A stretch of DNA of 64,000 bases from Neostethus bicornis (lineage: Eukaryota > Chordata > Actinopteri > Atheriniformes > Phallostethidae), in NCBI GenBank assembly GCA_902685375.1, contig LR738563.1, positions 2,518,501-2,582,500 of the forward strand, read 5' to 3'. Below the pieces are notes generated by a model that saw only the letters and a program-made list of their open reading frames with translations, was not told where the DNA came from and did not search any database. This document shows positions 9,741-20,440 of the stretch, in pieces (positions within the stretch are counted from its first letter, which is position 1; each line of letters begins with the position of its first letter). Position numbers and translations under genes: made by a program.

Positions 9741-10416
9741 ACGTTACTACCCTCACCGTGGTAACTAGGATCTACGTTCCTACCCTCACCGTGGTAACCA
9801 GGATCTACGTTCCTACCCTCACCATGGTAACCAGGATCTACGTTCCTACCCTCACCATGGTAACCAGGATCTACGTTCCTATCCTCACCATGGTAACCAG
9901 TGTCTACATTCCTACCCTCACCATGGTAACCAGGATCTAAATTCCTACCTACACCGTGATAACCAGGATCTACGTTCCTACCCTCACCATGGTAACCAGG
10001 GTCTACATTCCTACCCTCACCATGGTAACCAGGATCTACGTTCCAAACCTCACCATGGTAACCAGGATCTACGTTCCTACCATCACCATGGTAACCAGGA
10101 TCTACGTTCCTACCATCACCATGGTAACCAGGATCTACGTTCCAACCCTCACCATGGTAACCAGGATCTACACTCCTACCCTCACCATGGTAACCAGGAT
10201 CTACGTTCCAACCCTCACCATGGTAACCAGGATCTACGTTCCTACCCTCACTATGGTAACCAGGATCTACGTTCCTACCCTCACCATGGTAACCAGGATC
10301 TACGTTCCTACCCTCACCATGGTAACCAGGATCTACGTTCCTACCCTCACCATGGTAACCAGGATCTACGTTCCTACCCTCACCATGGTAACCAGGATCT
10401 ACGTTCCTACTTTGAT
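9741..10416 (+). repeat. 33-bp minisatellite, array 1
   Basis: About 20 units of GATCTACGTTCCTACCCTCA followed by CCATGGTAACCAG. In the LINE-A frame the unit reads IYVPTLTMVTR. It sits on the inverted 5' part of a LINE-A insertion. The open frames of 60 and 171 aa exist only because 33 is a multiple of three. Confidence 0.95.
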
Positions 10417-10945
10417 GCCTGGAAGCCCACTCGTTTCTAAATGTCTTTTTTTTTTCTTCTTCCAGCCATGATTTTTTTTTTCCTGCGACGTGTAAAAATG
10501 CTGCGGCACAAAATCTCTCTGCGGTTAATTTTCCGAATCATCCCAGCTGTGTTTCTTCTGAAAGTCACAAAGGGGTGAATTAATTTTGAGTTTAAGTCTG
10601 TTATCGGTGTTGTTTACAAGGTTATCAGCTCCATCGTTTACCCATAATCTCTTATCTCTGCGTCTCAGAGGAGATAAAGCAGAGCCAGAAGGAATAGTCG
10701 CCTTTACTTTTTCCAGCTTTTAGCTGGTGGTAGACTGGCTTGGCCTTTTACATGCTGGTACCCATGGTAACCACTCACCCTTTTAATTCAGACGGCTTAC
10801 TGTATGAAGGAACACGACTCACTCAGGAGGGTTTTAGGAGGAAATCTCAGGGAAGAGGTTTTAAATTTTGGGTGAGATATAATGTGATTTACTTAGAATG
10901 ATGAGAACAGAATGAAATTTATGTGTCCGGTAGCTCCAAACTCCA
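10417..10945. other. No gene recognised
   Basis: Unique-looking. Contains an isolated 'cccatggtaaccactcacc' (10766-10784) that resembles one array unit edge. Confidence 0.35.
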
Positions 10946-12066
10946 TGAACATGTCCAAACCATCTCAGTCTGACCTCTCTGACTTTAAAACCTCTAACAT
11001 GTGCTGTTCCTCTGATCCTGTCCATCCTGGTCACTCCCAGAGAGATCCTCAGCATCTTCATCTCTGATACAAACATCTCTGTTTCCTGTCTTTGAATCAG
11101 TGACACTGTCTCTAGACCAATCAGCATGGCCGCTCTCACCACACTGTCTCTAGACCAATCAGCATGGCCGCTCTCACCACACTGTCTCTAGACCAATCAG
11201 CATGGCCGCTCTCACCACGCTGTCTCTAGACCAATCAGCATGGCCGCTCTCACCACACTGTCTCTAGACCAATCAGCATGGCCGCTCTCACCACACTGTC
11301 TCTAGACCAATCAGCATGGCCGCTCTCACCACACTGTCTCTAGACCAATCAGCATGGCCGCTCTCACCACGCTGTCTCTAGACCAATCAGCATGGCCGCT
11401 CTAACCACACTGTCTCTAGACCAATCAGCATGGCCGCTCTCACCACACTTCTCTAGACCAATCAGCATGGTCGCTCTCACCACACTGTCTCTAAACCAAT
11501 CAGCATGGCTGCTCTCACCTCACTGTCTCTAGACCAATCAGCATGGCCGCTCTCACCACACTGTCTCTAGACCAATCAGCATGACCGCTCTCACCACATT
11601 GTCTCTAGACCAATCAGCATGGCCGCTCTCACCACACTGTCTCTAGACCAATCAGCATGGCCGCTCTCACCACGCTGTCTCTAGACCAATCAGCATGGCC
11701 GCTCTCACTACAGTCTCTAGACCAATCAGCATGGCCGCTCTCACCACATTGTCTCTAGACCAATCAGCATGACCGCTCTCACCACATTGTCTCTAGACCA
11801 ATCAGCATGGCCGCTCTCACCACAGTCTCTAGACCAATCAGCATGACCGCTCTCACCACACTGTCTCTAGACCAATCAGCATGACCGCTCTCACCACATT
11901 GTCTCTAGACCAATCAGCATGGCCGCTCTCACCACGCTGTCTCTAGACCAATCAGCATGGCCGCTCTCACCACAGTCTCTAGACCAATCAGCATGGCCGC
12001 TCTCACACCTGATACTTTTCTCCACCCGTTCCAGCCTGCCTGCACACGCTTCTTCACCTCTTTTCC
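10946..12066 (-). mobile_element. LINE-B/VNTR copy B
   Basis: On the minus strand the order is: border 'ggaaaagaggtgaagaag', the segment encoding VKKRVQAGWNGWRKVSGV, about 24 units of the 38-bp repeat (11103-12004), then ETVSLIQRQETEMFVSEMK and LGVTRMDRIRGTAHVRG, breaking off at 10946 before the 3' end. The 38-bp unit is the same DNA that encodes RAAMLIGLETV in the LINE. Confidence 0.88.
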
Positions 12067-12900
12067 ACATTCAATAATGCTATCATTTTTTGGGGGTGGG
12101 TGTTTCTATCGTAGTCTGTTTTCTTGACGACTGTACGTCTTAAATATTATGATCTTATAAAGTGTTAAAACATGTCTGAAAATGAATGTCGCTCTCTTTA
12201 AATACAAATGACATAGATAACCCCTGGTTACCCCACCAACCTGAGCAACCATAGACATAACACACTAGACTTTACTAACAATTCTCCAGTCAGATGTTGT
12301 GTTGTCTGTTATTTGAAGTTAATTGGGTAGGTATGAGGCGAGCAGCAGGAGAGTGGATGAGCTGATGAGCTGCAGGTGTGACCAGCTCAACACACACAGA
12401 CAGACATTCAGACCAATAGGAACATGAGGGAGGGTAAAACCAGACACTAGAAGTAAGACAACTCAACACACCTGACACTATTTGTCTGTTTAATGGTGTA
12501 ACATTAGGGACATGATGCCTGGCTCCTTCCACCAGAACCAAGGTTGCACCATGTTTGCCTTTAAGGTAAAATATTTCAGTTTTTTTTCTCACACAGTTGG
12601 ATTGTTTGGGAGTTTTTAAAACTTTTCTATCATGCATCGACTCTCCTGGTGATGTTTTAAAAGTTTGTTGTGAGTAATGGAATGGGTTCCTTTGACAGAA
12701 GCTTTGTCCACGTTACAAAAGTCCTTCTGAAAAACACACAGAAGCTCTTAGAATTTATTTCTTAAACCTTTTAGTCTTTTATGTCGGAGTTTTTCCCTTA
12801 AATTTTACAAAAAGGGGAGCAAATTAAAATCTGTAGAGTCACAGACGAGAGCAGCAAGCTGGTTTAGTTTAACACGCCCAGTGTGTGTATCCTACGGGCA
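12067..12900. other. No gene recognised
   Basis: Unique-looking sequence. The 115-aa minus-strand frame at 12290-12637 has no recognisable domain. Confidence 0.4.
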
Positions 12901-13195
12901 TATGCTCATCTTCTAAACCGTCCTAATGGAGTAGCAGGGGCTACCGGAGCCTATCCCGGCTGATTAAAGTCGAGAGACAAGGTACCTCGAACAGGTCGCC
13001 AGTCCTCCCTCACTCACTCACTCACTCATTCATTCCTGGGAACAATATCCTAGTAGTCAATCAACCTAACGTATGTTTTTGGAGAAAACAAGAAAAACCC
13101 CACTCATACGTACACACGGGGAGAACATGCAAACTACACACAGAAAGGCGAGTGTTCAAAGCCTTGTCCCCACCCAGGACTGGAGCCCCCGTCAG
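12901..13195 (-). repeat. Repeat C, antisense
   Basis: Antisense blocks 'agcctatcccggctgatta', 'gaacaggtcgccagt', 'caacctaacgtatgttttt' and 'gggagaacatgcaaactac' in the family order. Confidence 0.8.
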
Positions 13196-13319
13196 TCCTT
13201 CCCTTTACGGTCGCAGGGGGTGCCGGAGCTTCTCCTGGCTGATTAAAGTCAAGAGGCAAGGGACACCCAGAACAGGTCGCCAGTCTCTCACGAGCCACAC
13301 ACACACACACAAGCTTCCA

Positions 13320-13383
<64 letters not shown>

Positions 13384-13465
13384 TACACACTAAAAAGGTC
13401 CACCTTCCTAGTGTTCCAAGCCTCGTCCCCATCTGGAACTCGATCCTCCGACTTTCTTCCAATGG
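13196..13465 (-). repeat. Repeat C, antisense, containing a (TG)n expansion
   Basis: Starts with 'ggggtgccggagcttctcc' and 'cagaacaggtcgccagtct' blocks and ends with 'ttccaagcctcgtccccatc'. The middle of the element is replaced by a long TG run. Confidence 0.75.
13321..13381. repeat. (TG)30 microsatellite
   Basis: Uninterrupted TG run of about 60 bases inside repeat C, where other copies carry only a short TG tract. Open frames of threonine/histidine or cysteine/valine are products of it. Confidence 0.97.
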
Positions 13466-13523
13466 AAGACACATTAGTTTAATGAATTTTTTCCATATTT
13501 TTTTAATGAATTAATTTAGGTTC

Positions 13524-13757
13524 TGGGTGGCACAGTGGGTAGCACAGTGGCCTCACAGCAAGAAGGTCATGGGTACAAGTCCCACGTGTGGACGAGGCTT
13601 GGAACACTGGCCTCTCTGTGTGGCGTTTGCATGTTCTCCCTGTGTATGTGTGTTTTTGTTCTCCGGATACTCCAGCTTCCACTCACCCTCTAAAGACATG
13701 CATGTTAGGTTGATTGGCCAGTGCCAAAATGAATGGGATAGGGATATGGGTAGGAAT

Positions 13758-13788
<31 letters not shown>

Positions 13789-13915
13789 GTTGTATGTGTG
13801 TGGCCTCAGCGACAGACTGGCGACCTGTTCGGGATGTACCCTACCTTTCGCCTTGAATCAGCCAGGGTTGTCTCTGGAACCCCATAAAGGATAAACGGTT
13901 AAGAAGGCGACTGAC
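13524..13915 (+). repeat. Repeat C, full copy
   Basis: 'gggtggcacagtgggtagca' head with A-box-like TAGCACAGTGG, then 'gtttgcatgttctccctgtg', 'acatgcatgttaggttgatt', an internal (TG)n, 'agactggcgacctgttcggg' and the terminal 'ggataaacggttaagaagg'. Confidence 0.88.
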
Positions 13916-14440
13916 TGGCTGAATTTAGCTTCCAAAGACTTGGATTGTTTCAGAGCAGCAACCACAGAAAAAAGTGAGCTGGTGTTTGAACTCTGAGGTG
14001 TATCAGTGTACGGTAAAAGAACAGCCAATCAGAAATCACTTTCCTCAATACAGTAGGCCAGGGTTTGCATTCCTATTGGCCATCGGTTGAGATGAGTCCA
14101 ATCCTCTTGCTTGTGTCTTTGTTCTTTTTGTCATATTTTATTTTTATTTTTCGAACCGTTCCTGAACATATTACTGTCTCCCTCATGTTTGATCATTTTA
14201 AAACGCTCTGTTTGATCAAAACACAAGGGTGGAACATCTCCGACTCACAGGAGCATTTTTGGGAAGAGTTTTTTTAAAATCTCTACCAGTTCAAAAGACA
14301 GTGTGGGAGGATTTTTAATCAGGATATTTTCATATGTTGTTAACAAAAAATTTAAGAGAACAGATAGAAACCCTGTGAGAGATTTTTTATTCTATTCATT
14401 TACATCATTAATACTGTTCAGTCATCTTCTGTTAATATGG
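13916..14440. other. No gene recognised
   Basis: Unique-looking AT-rich sequence. Confidence 0.35.
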
Positions 14441-14446
14441 GGCCGG

Positions 14447-14972
14447 CCGGTTATCACGGTGAGGGCAGGAACGTAGATCCTGGTTACCATGGTGAGGGTA
14501 GGAACGCAGATCCTGGTTACCATGGTGAGGGTAGGAACGTAGATCCGGGTTACCACGGCGAGGTTAGGAACGTAGATCCCGGTTACCACGGTGAGGGCAG
14601 GAACGTAGATCCCGGTTACCACGGTGAGGGTAGGAACGTAGATCCCGGTTACCACGGTGAGGGCAGGAACGTAGATCCCGGTTACCACGGTGAGGATAGG
14701 AACGTAGATCCTGGTTACCATGGTGAGGGCAGGAACATAGATCCTGGTTACCACGGTGAGGGCAGGAACGTAGATCCTGGTTACCATGGTGAGGGTAGGA
14801 ACGTAGATCCTGGTTACCATGGTGAGGGTAGGAACGTAGATCCTGGTTACCACGGTGAGGGCAGGAACGTAGATCCTGGTTACCACGGTGAGGATAGGAA
14901 CGTAGATCCTGGTTACCACGGTGAGGATAGGAACGTAGATCCTGGTTACCATGGTGAGGACAGGAACGTATT
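14447..14972 (-). repeat. 33-bp minisatellite, array 2
   Basis: About 16 units in minus orientation, with mixed CATGG and CACGG centres. Neither side shows LINE-A sequence, unlike arrays 5, 6, 7, 8 and 10. Confidence 0.95.
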
Positions 14973-16352
14973 TGGTCGGATTTTTCCACCACTGCAGTCA
15001 TGAGATAATGCTTGCAATCCCTGACCTAGTTGCTAAATATCAGCAGAGGTGCCAGCCTGTCTAGAAAAATGGAGAAATAGCATCTGGATTATTTGTTGTT
15101 GGATTTATCCATTAATTTATTTAAATACTCACCCATCCATCCATCCATTCATTCATTCATTCATTCATCCATCAGTGTATCCATTCATTTATTTACTGAC
15201 CAGTCCATTCATCCTTTTATCTCTCCTCATGCCCGCTCCATCCATTTCCCTCCACTTATCTGAGATCAGGTTGGCTCGCTCTTCTCTGACTGGCCGAATC
15301 GAGGATGCCGCTGGTATATTTTTCATGACTCCTGATTTACGAGGTCATTAAAATAAAACATGAGAAGACATTTAACGGATGATGCTGCTCTCAGAGCTCC
15401 GTCTAGTTTAAAGTGGGAGGTAAATAAACCTGCGTTGGGACTGAATGGAGGGTCTTAATGACCGCTGAACAGCTTCAGGAAGGTTGAAGGTTGTGTTCCA
15501 GAGAAGAGTATGGATACTGTACATACAAAAGAAGCGGAGAATCTGGGATTGGAGTCCTGGGTGACTTGGAAACACGGCCATCCTCATGAGGGACTGACGG
15601 CCCAGAAGATGAATATGTGTGTGAATGAGAGGAGTGAGGTCTCAGGATGCAGAAGACAGTAGCGTAGACAGTCAGCGTGTAGGTTGCATGTTTCACACTC
15701 ACGTGACTAACTCTGTCTTGAACTACGATCCTCTTCTCCCTTTGAATTTATTCTAGTCCTCATAATGCCGCCCCCTCTGGCTCTCCTCCAGCTGATTGGC
15801 TGCACACTACTTCACCCGGCCCTGCCCTCCACGGCTCTCTAACAGACCGTTTGCTTGTGAGGGTTGAGCTAATGTGTCCTCCTATTGTAATGTTTCTAAG
15901 AGCAGAGGAATGTGTGATATCCCCCCCTTCTACCTGAAGAGAAACCCACCCAGTGTCTGGTGTATGGAGTTCAATAATTCAGCCTAGGATTAGAGAATCT
16001 CATAAATTCTTGTAGTTTTTACTCTCCTGACAGCAGGTATTGACTTTTTTATTCAGCAGAATGATAGAAGAGAGAATCTATGCATGAAGAAACATGTCAG
16101 AGCTTTGGTTTGTCTGCATATTTACAGAAAAAATGGTGTCAAAGCTGCTTGAAATGCCAGTTTCAGTCCAGTTCACTCTTTTACCTGCAGCTTTTCTGAA
16201 GTTTTCTGTCAGAATCCCAACCTGGCTGTTTGAAGAAATCTCCCTCCTGCCTCCCGAATTAATTCTTCTCTTGATCAGTTTAAGATTGAGGGATTCGACC
16301 GACCCTCAGCGACGAGAACACAGACCTCAGAAGGGTTTTTAAGCGAGGATTT
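14973..16352. other. No gene recognised; short CATT microsatellite
   Basis: Mostly unique-looking. (CATC/CATT)n at 15129-15173 is the only low-complexity tract. The frames at 15475-15702 and 16094-16342 show no domain. Confidence 0.4.
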
Positions 16353-16743
16353 CGTTCCGTTCTGTCGTCTTCCGCTTATCCGTGGTTGGGTTGCATGGCA
16401 ACATGGGAAGTTTAGACTTCTCTCACCCTGGCTGCATCCTCCATCTCACCCTGAAGGATCCTGAGGTGTTCCCTGTCCAGCTGTGAGACATAGTCTCTCC
16501 AGCAGGTCCGGGCTCTGTCTCTTGGTCTCCTCCTGGTGGGACGTGCCCAAAACACCTCATCCCCACCTTGTCTTCTCTCGATCCAGAGGAACCACGGTTC
16601 TACTCTACAGCGAGGTGCTCGGGGGGCATCCTGACCAGATGCCCGAACCACCCCATCTGGCTACTCTCGACCTGGAGGAGTGGCTCGACACTGAGCTCCT
16701 CCCGGATGGCAGAGCTCCTCACCCAATCTCTGAGAGCCAAGCT
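16353..16743 (-). mobile_element. LINE-A 3' tail, antisense
   Basis: The reverse complement encodes WFLWIERRQGGDEVFWA, then CWRDYVSQLDREHLRILQGE and MEDAARVREV, ending in the family terminus. The region around 'gctctcagagattgggtgag' is the SLRD segment. It is 5'-truncated there. Confidence 0.85.
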
Positions 16744-17066
16744 CCTTCTTACTGTGCCTGTCTGAACGAGCTGCTCAAGTCCTCACTGTCTCACACAGAG
16801 GGTGGGACGGGTTAATACAGATCCTCCTCAAACCTACAGAGTCTAGGACAGAGCTAGTCCTCCTGACCAGCTTGTCCGGTTTCCTCTTGCCCCTCTCCAC
16901 CCCAGCAGAGTCCTCCTCAGGAGGTGGAGCCCACTTTGGCCCTTCTCATGTTGAACACCAGGGTTACCTGATCAGTCCAGTTTGTTGTTAACATGACCAG
17001 GTATCTGTAGACATCCACCCTTTCAAAGCCGAGTCTCTGGATGTTCTGGAGGGTCATTTCTAACCA
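16744..17066 (-). mobile_element. Decayed LINE ORF2 C-terminal fragment of another family
   Basis: The reverse complement reads, with frameshifts, FERVDVYRYLVM, NTNWTDQ-like and LCWGGEGQEETGQAGQED. These resemble the 'VDxYKYLGV ... CWGG ... LDKLVRRA' order of a teleost LINE C-terminal region. It directly abuts the LINE-A tail. The family identity is uncertain. Confidence 0.5.
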
Positions 17067-17413
17067 GGTGGAGCCATCAGATCAATAAGATTTAAATATA
17101 ATAAGACCTGTTCTGTGTCTTATGAGGAGGACTGAGCATCCCTTCCTCCTTCTCCTGCTCCATGTGAGGGTATCCATCAATAGGTAGAGCACGCCGCTCC
17201 GTCTGGAATTCAATTAGAAGCTGCTCAGTCATACTAAAGGCTGGTTTTGTCACTCTGAAACAAATCAAGCCTGTTTTTTTTTTTCTTTCAAGAAAAACCA
17301 ATTGATTCAAAGTGATGTTTGAAACATAACGACCTCGAGATCAATCAGACAAACTGGGCTCTGGTTCCTAATGCGGTCAGATGGAACAAGATCAGAACTG
17401 GTTTAAACCGTCC

Positions 17414-17449
<36 letters not shown>

Positions 17450-17604
17450 TGGGCTAATGCTGATTTCTGACTGAATGAAAAGGAAAAAAATGTTAAACTT
17501 GATTTAGATTTTGAATTTGTTTCTGTGGGACTTCTAGCAGCCTGTCCACGTCACTGTTCCCAGACCAAGGGTCTCTTTTACTAAGGATTGGGTAGATCTT
17601 AGGC
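17067..17604. other. No gene recognised
   Basis: Unique-looking, with a (CA)n tract noted separately. Confidence 0.35.
17406..17447. repeat. (AC)21 microsatellite
   Basis: Uninterrupted AC run. Confidence 0.95.
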
Positions 17605-17607
17605 TCC

Positions 17608-18008
17608 TTTCCATCCTCTTCTGCTTATCCAGGATCGGGTCGAGGGGACATCAGCCTCAGACGGGAAGCCCAGGCTTCTCTCATCTCGGCTGCATCCTCC
17701 AGCTCACCCAGAAGGATCCTGAGGTGTTCTATGTCCAGCTGTTAGACATAGTCTCTCCAGCAGGTCCGGGATCTGCCTCTTGGTCTCCTCCTGTTGGGAC
17801 GTGCCCAAAACACCTCACCCCCACCTTGTCTTCTCTCGATCCAGAGGAACCATGGTTCTTCTCTGAGCTCCTCCCTCTCTCAGAGTGAGAGCCCAGCCAC
17901 CCTGATGAGGAAACTCATTTCAGCCGCTTGTATCTGTGATCTTGCTCTTTCGGTCACCACCCACAGCTGGTTACCATGGTGAGGGTTGGAATGTAGTTTA
18001 ACTGGTAA
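17608..18008 (-). mobile_element. LINE-A 3' part with a single copy of the 33-bp segment
   Basis: Antisense LINE-A running without an array from the 3' terminus through the SLRD and SFL regions to 'acccacagctggttaccatg'. Here the stretch that is amplified elsewhere is present only once (17967-18006). It is bounded by the direct repeat ACCAG (minus strand) at 17967-17971 and 18002-18006, 35 bp apart. This looks like the pre-expansion state. Confidence 0.8.
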
Positions 18009-18009
18009 A

Positions 18010-18131
18010 TCAAGGTTTCAGGGTCTTGTTTACGAGAAGAGGAAGGATGTAGTAGGAGATTGCATGACGTGTAGCATCCGCAATAATCAGGACGCTGCGG
18101 TGAAGAAATAGCTGAGCCAAACAGCCAATGT
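18010..18131 (+). mobile_element. LINE-A upstream segment, inverted relative to its tail
   Basis: 'cagggtcttgtttacgaga' through 'aataatcaggacgctgcgg' matches the sense-strand segment at 40880-40960, upstream of array 7, and lies here in the opposite orientation to the adjoining 3' part. This is consistent with twin priming. Confidence 0.7.
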
Positions 18132-18745
18132 CTTAATTATCCAAACGTATTAGGAGTTAAATATTTGATAAAATCAAACGAACTTTATCATCTGTTTAAA
18201 ACCTTTTTTTAAACCAAACAAGCTCTAAAAGAAGAAATCAGACAGATTTAGTTGCTGAAGGTCATTTTCAAAACAAACTTTTTTTCAAAAGACGTCCAAC
18301 AAAAGTAAAGAAAAGAGATTTAATGTTTAAAATGTTGATGTATGCTTTTTAAATGGATTTGTGGGAAACGTAGAAGACTTTTTCACCTCTGGATTGTTTA
18401 TTGTGGGATTTTTTGTTTTAGATCCTGAGTTTTATTTCACTTTAAAGTAAGACGGTTTTATACCATGTAACGGTCATAACGTGTGACATCATAATCAGTC
18501 CACTGCATGACCAGTTTAAATACAAACCCAGTTTAACTCTTCTGGGAGAAATAGACCTAATAGGCTGTTTCTATCAGTGGAGTACATCATGATGCAAGCC
18601 GCTCCCCCCACTCCTCTCATGTCAGGAGAGCCTCATTAAACTAAAGTTTTTATCACCAAGAGGAGGAGAGGACGATGGTTAAAGTCCTTCAACCCAAACA
18701 GTAATGACCTGGATTTAAAAGTGATGAGTTTCTACCTTAATGAGG
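18132..18745. other. No gene recognised
   Basis: AT-rich unique-looking sequence. Confidence 0.35.
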
Positions 18746-18751
18746 AACACT

Positions 18752-19472
18752 CACGTGAGGGTAGGAACGTAGATCCTGGTTACCATGGTGAGGGTAGGAA
18801 CATAGATCCTGGTTACCATGGTGAGGGTAGGAATGTAGATCCTGGTTACCGTGGTGAGGGTAGGAACGTAGATCCCGGTTACCGTGGTGAGGGTAGGAAC
18901 GTAGATCCTGGTTACCATGGTGAGGGTAGGAACGTAGATCCTGGTTACCATGATGAGGGTAGGAATGTAGATCCTGGTTACCATGGTGAGGGTAGGAACG
19001 TAGATCCCGGTTACCGTGGTGAGGGTAGGAACGTAGATCCTGGTTACCATGGTGAGGGTAGGAATGTAGATCCTGGTTACCATGATGAGGGTAGGAACGT
19101 AGATCCTGGTTACCATGGTGAGTGTAGGAACGTAGATCCTGGTTACCATGATGAGGGTAGGAATGTAGATCCTGGTTACCATGGTGAGGGTAGGAACCTA
19201 GATCCCGGTTACCGTGGTGAGGGTAGGAACGTAGATCCCGGTTACCATGGTGAGGGTAGGAACGTAGATCCTGGTTACCATGGTGAGTGTAGGAACGTAG
19301 ATCCTGGTTACCATGATGAGGGTAGGAATGTAGATCCTGGTTACCATGGTGAGTGTAGGAACGTAGATCCTGGTTACCACGGTGAGGGTAGGAACGTAGA
19401 TCCTGGTTACCACGGTGAGGGTAGGAATGTAGATCCTGGTTGCCATGGTGAGGGTAGGAACATAGATCTGAA
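18752..19472 (-). repeat. 33-bp minisatellite, array 3
   Basis: About 22 units, minus orientation. Variant units (CATGATGAGG, GTGAGTGTAGG, CCGTGGTGAGG) recur in blocks, showing internal segment duplications. No LINE-A flank on either side. The 252-aa plus-strand frame (YHGEGRNVDPG repeats) is a product of the array. Confidence 0.95.
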
Positions 19473-20165
19473 CCTCTAATTTAAGATGGGGATAATTAGC
19501 TCACGTCGTCCTCTTAAATCCCTCCTTAATTACACCACTTCACATTCTAGGTCGTACATCTCAGACCGGTGCGTGAACTTGCTGGCCGTCACGGTGAAAG
19601 CGAACCGTAGAGAAAACAGACCTAAAAAGAAAGGAAAATGTGAGCTGTGAGGCTTCGGAGAGGATAGAGGGGGAGTGATGCAAGCCGAGCTGCAGAGAAC
19701 GCAGGAATACATTCATACATAAATTGTCACGGTGAAGACACAGCCATCCAAGTTTTAACCAGCTTGTACAAAGGATGAGCTGGATCTCTTTTTCTGCTGT
19801 GGGGCGAAAAAAATAACCTGGAAAGACTCGGTCCCCTGCAGGCAATTTCTCACACATGATTGCGAATAGAACCTAATGAGCTGCCAGACCTTGAGTGGGC
19901 AGAGCAGACGTGTCTTTCCTTCCAACCAGGAGGTTACACAGTAATATATATATATGTGCTCCTATTAAAAAATCACCTCACGCTTTAGTTTAGATTTCTG
20001 AAGAGGAATGAAAATCATCAGGGCTTTGGTTTTTATTCAGAAAAAATACAAATCAATACCACTTAAGTATGTGTTGAAACAAAGAAACATTAAAACATGC
20101 TCAGACTTTTGATGATTTGTAGAATCAGCTGAATGGTTGTGGTGATTCCCAAAGGTTTTTTAGGT
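19473..20165. other. No gene recognised
   Basis: Unique-looking. Two overlapping minus-strand frames (19530-19857) lack domains. Confidence 0.35.
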
Positions 20166-20169
20166 TACT

Positions 20170-20440
20170 CTGTACCATCCGGGGCGGGCCGCGGTGGCAA
20201 CAGCCCCAGATGGGAAGCCCAGGCTTCTCTCACCCCAGCTGCATCCTCCAGCTCACCTAGGAGGATCCCGAGTCGTTCCCCGGCCAGGGGTCTGCCTCTT
20301 GGTCGTGCCCGAAACACCTCACCAGCGAAGCAATCGAGGGGCATCCTTACAGGATGGACGAATCACCCAATCGGGCTTCTCTTGCCCTGGAGGAGGAGTG
20401 GCTGACACAAAGCTCTTCACCCAATCTCTGAGTGAGAGCC
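20170..20440 (-). mobile_element. LINE-A 3' tail joined to array 4
   Basis: Antisense LINE-A from near the terminus to the SLRD region ('cccaatctctgagtgagagc'), followed directly by the 33-bp array. The segment between SLRD and the array (present at 24010-24105) is deleted. Confidence 0.8.

Noticed and set aside
11103..12004. Regular 38-bp repeats suggesting a CRISPR array
   Set aside because: Units are contiguous with no unique spacers, no cas genes are present, and the context is a fish LINE.
12290..12637. 115-aa minus-strand frame as a gene
   Set aside because: No domain or codon pattern. Length is within chance for 64 kb.
13134..13514. Frames encoding poly-Thr-His and poly-Cys-Val
   Set aside because: Translation of a (TG)n microsatellite inside repeat C.
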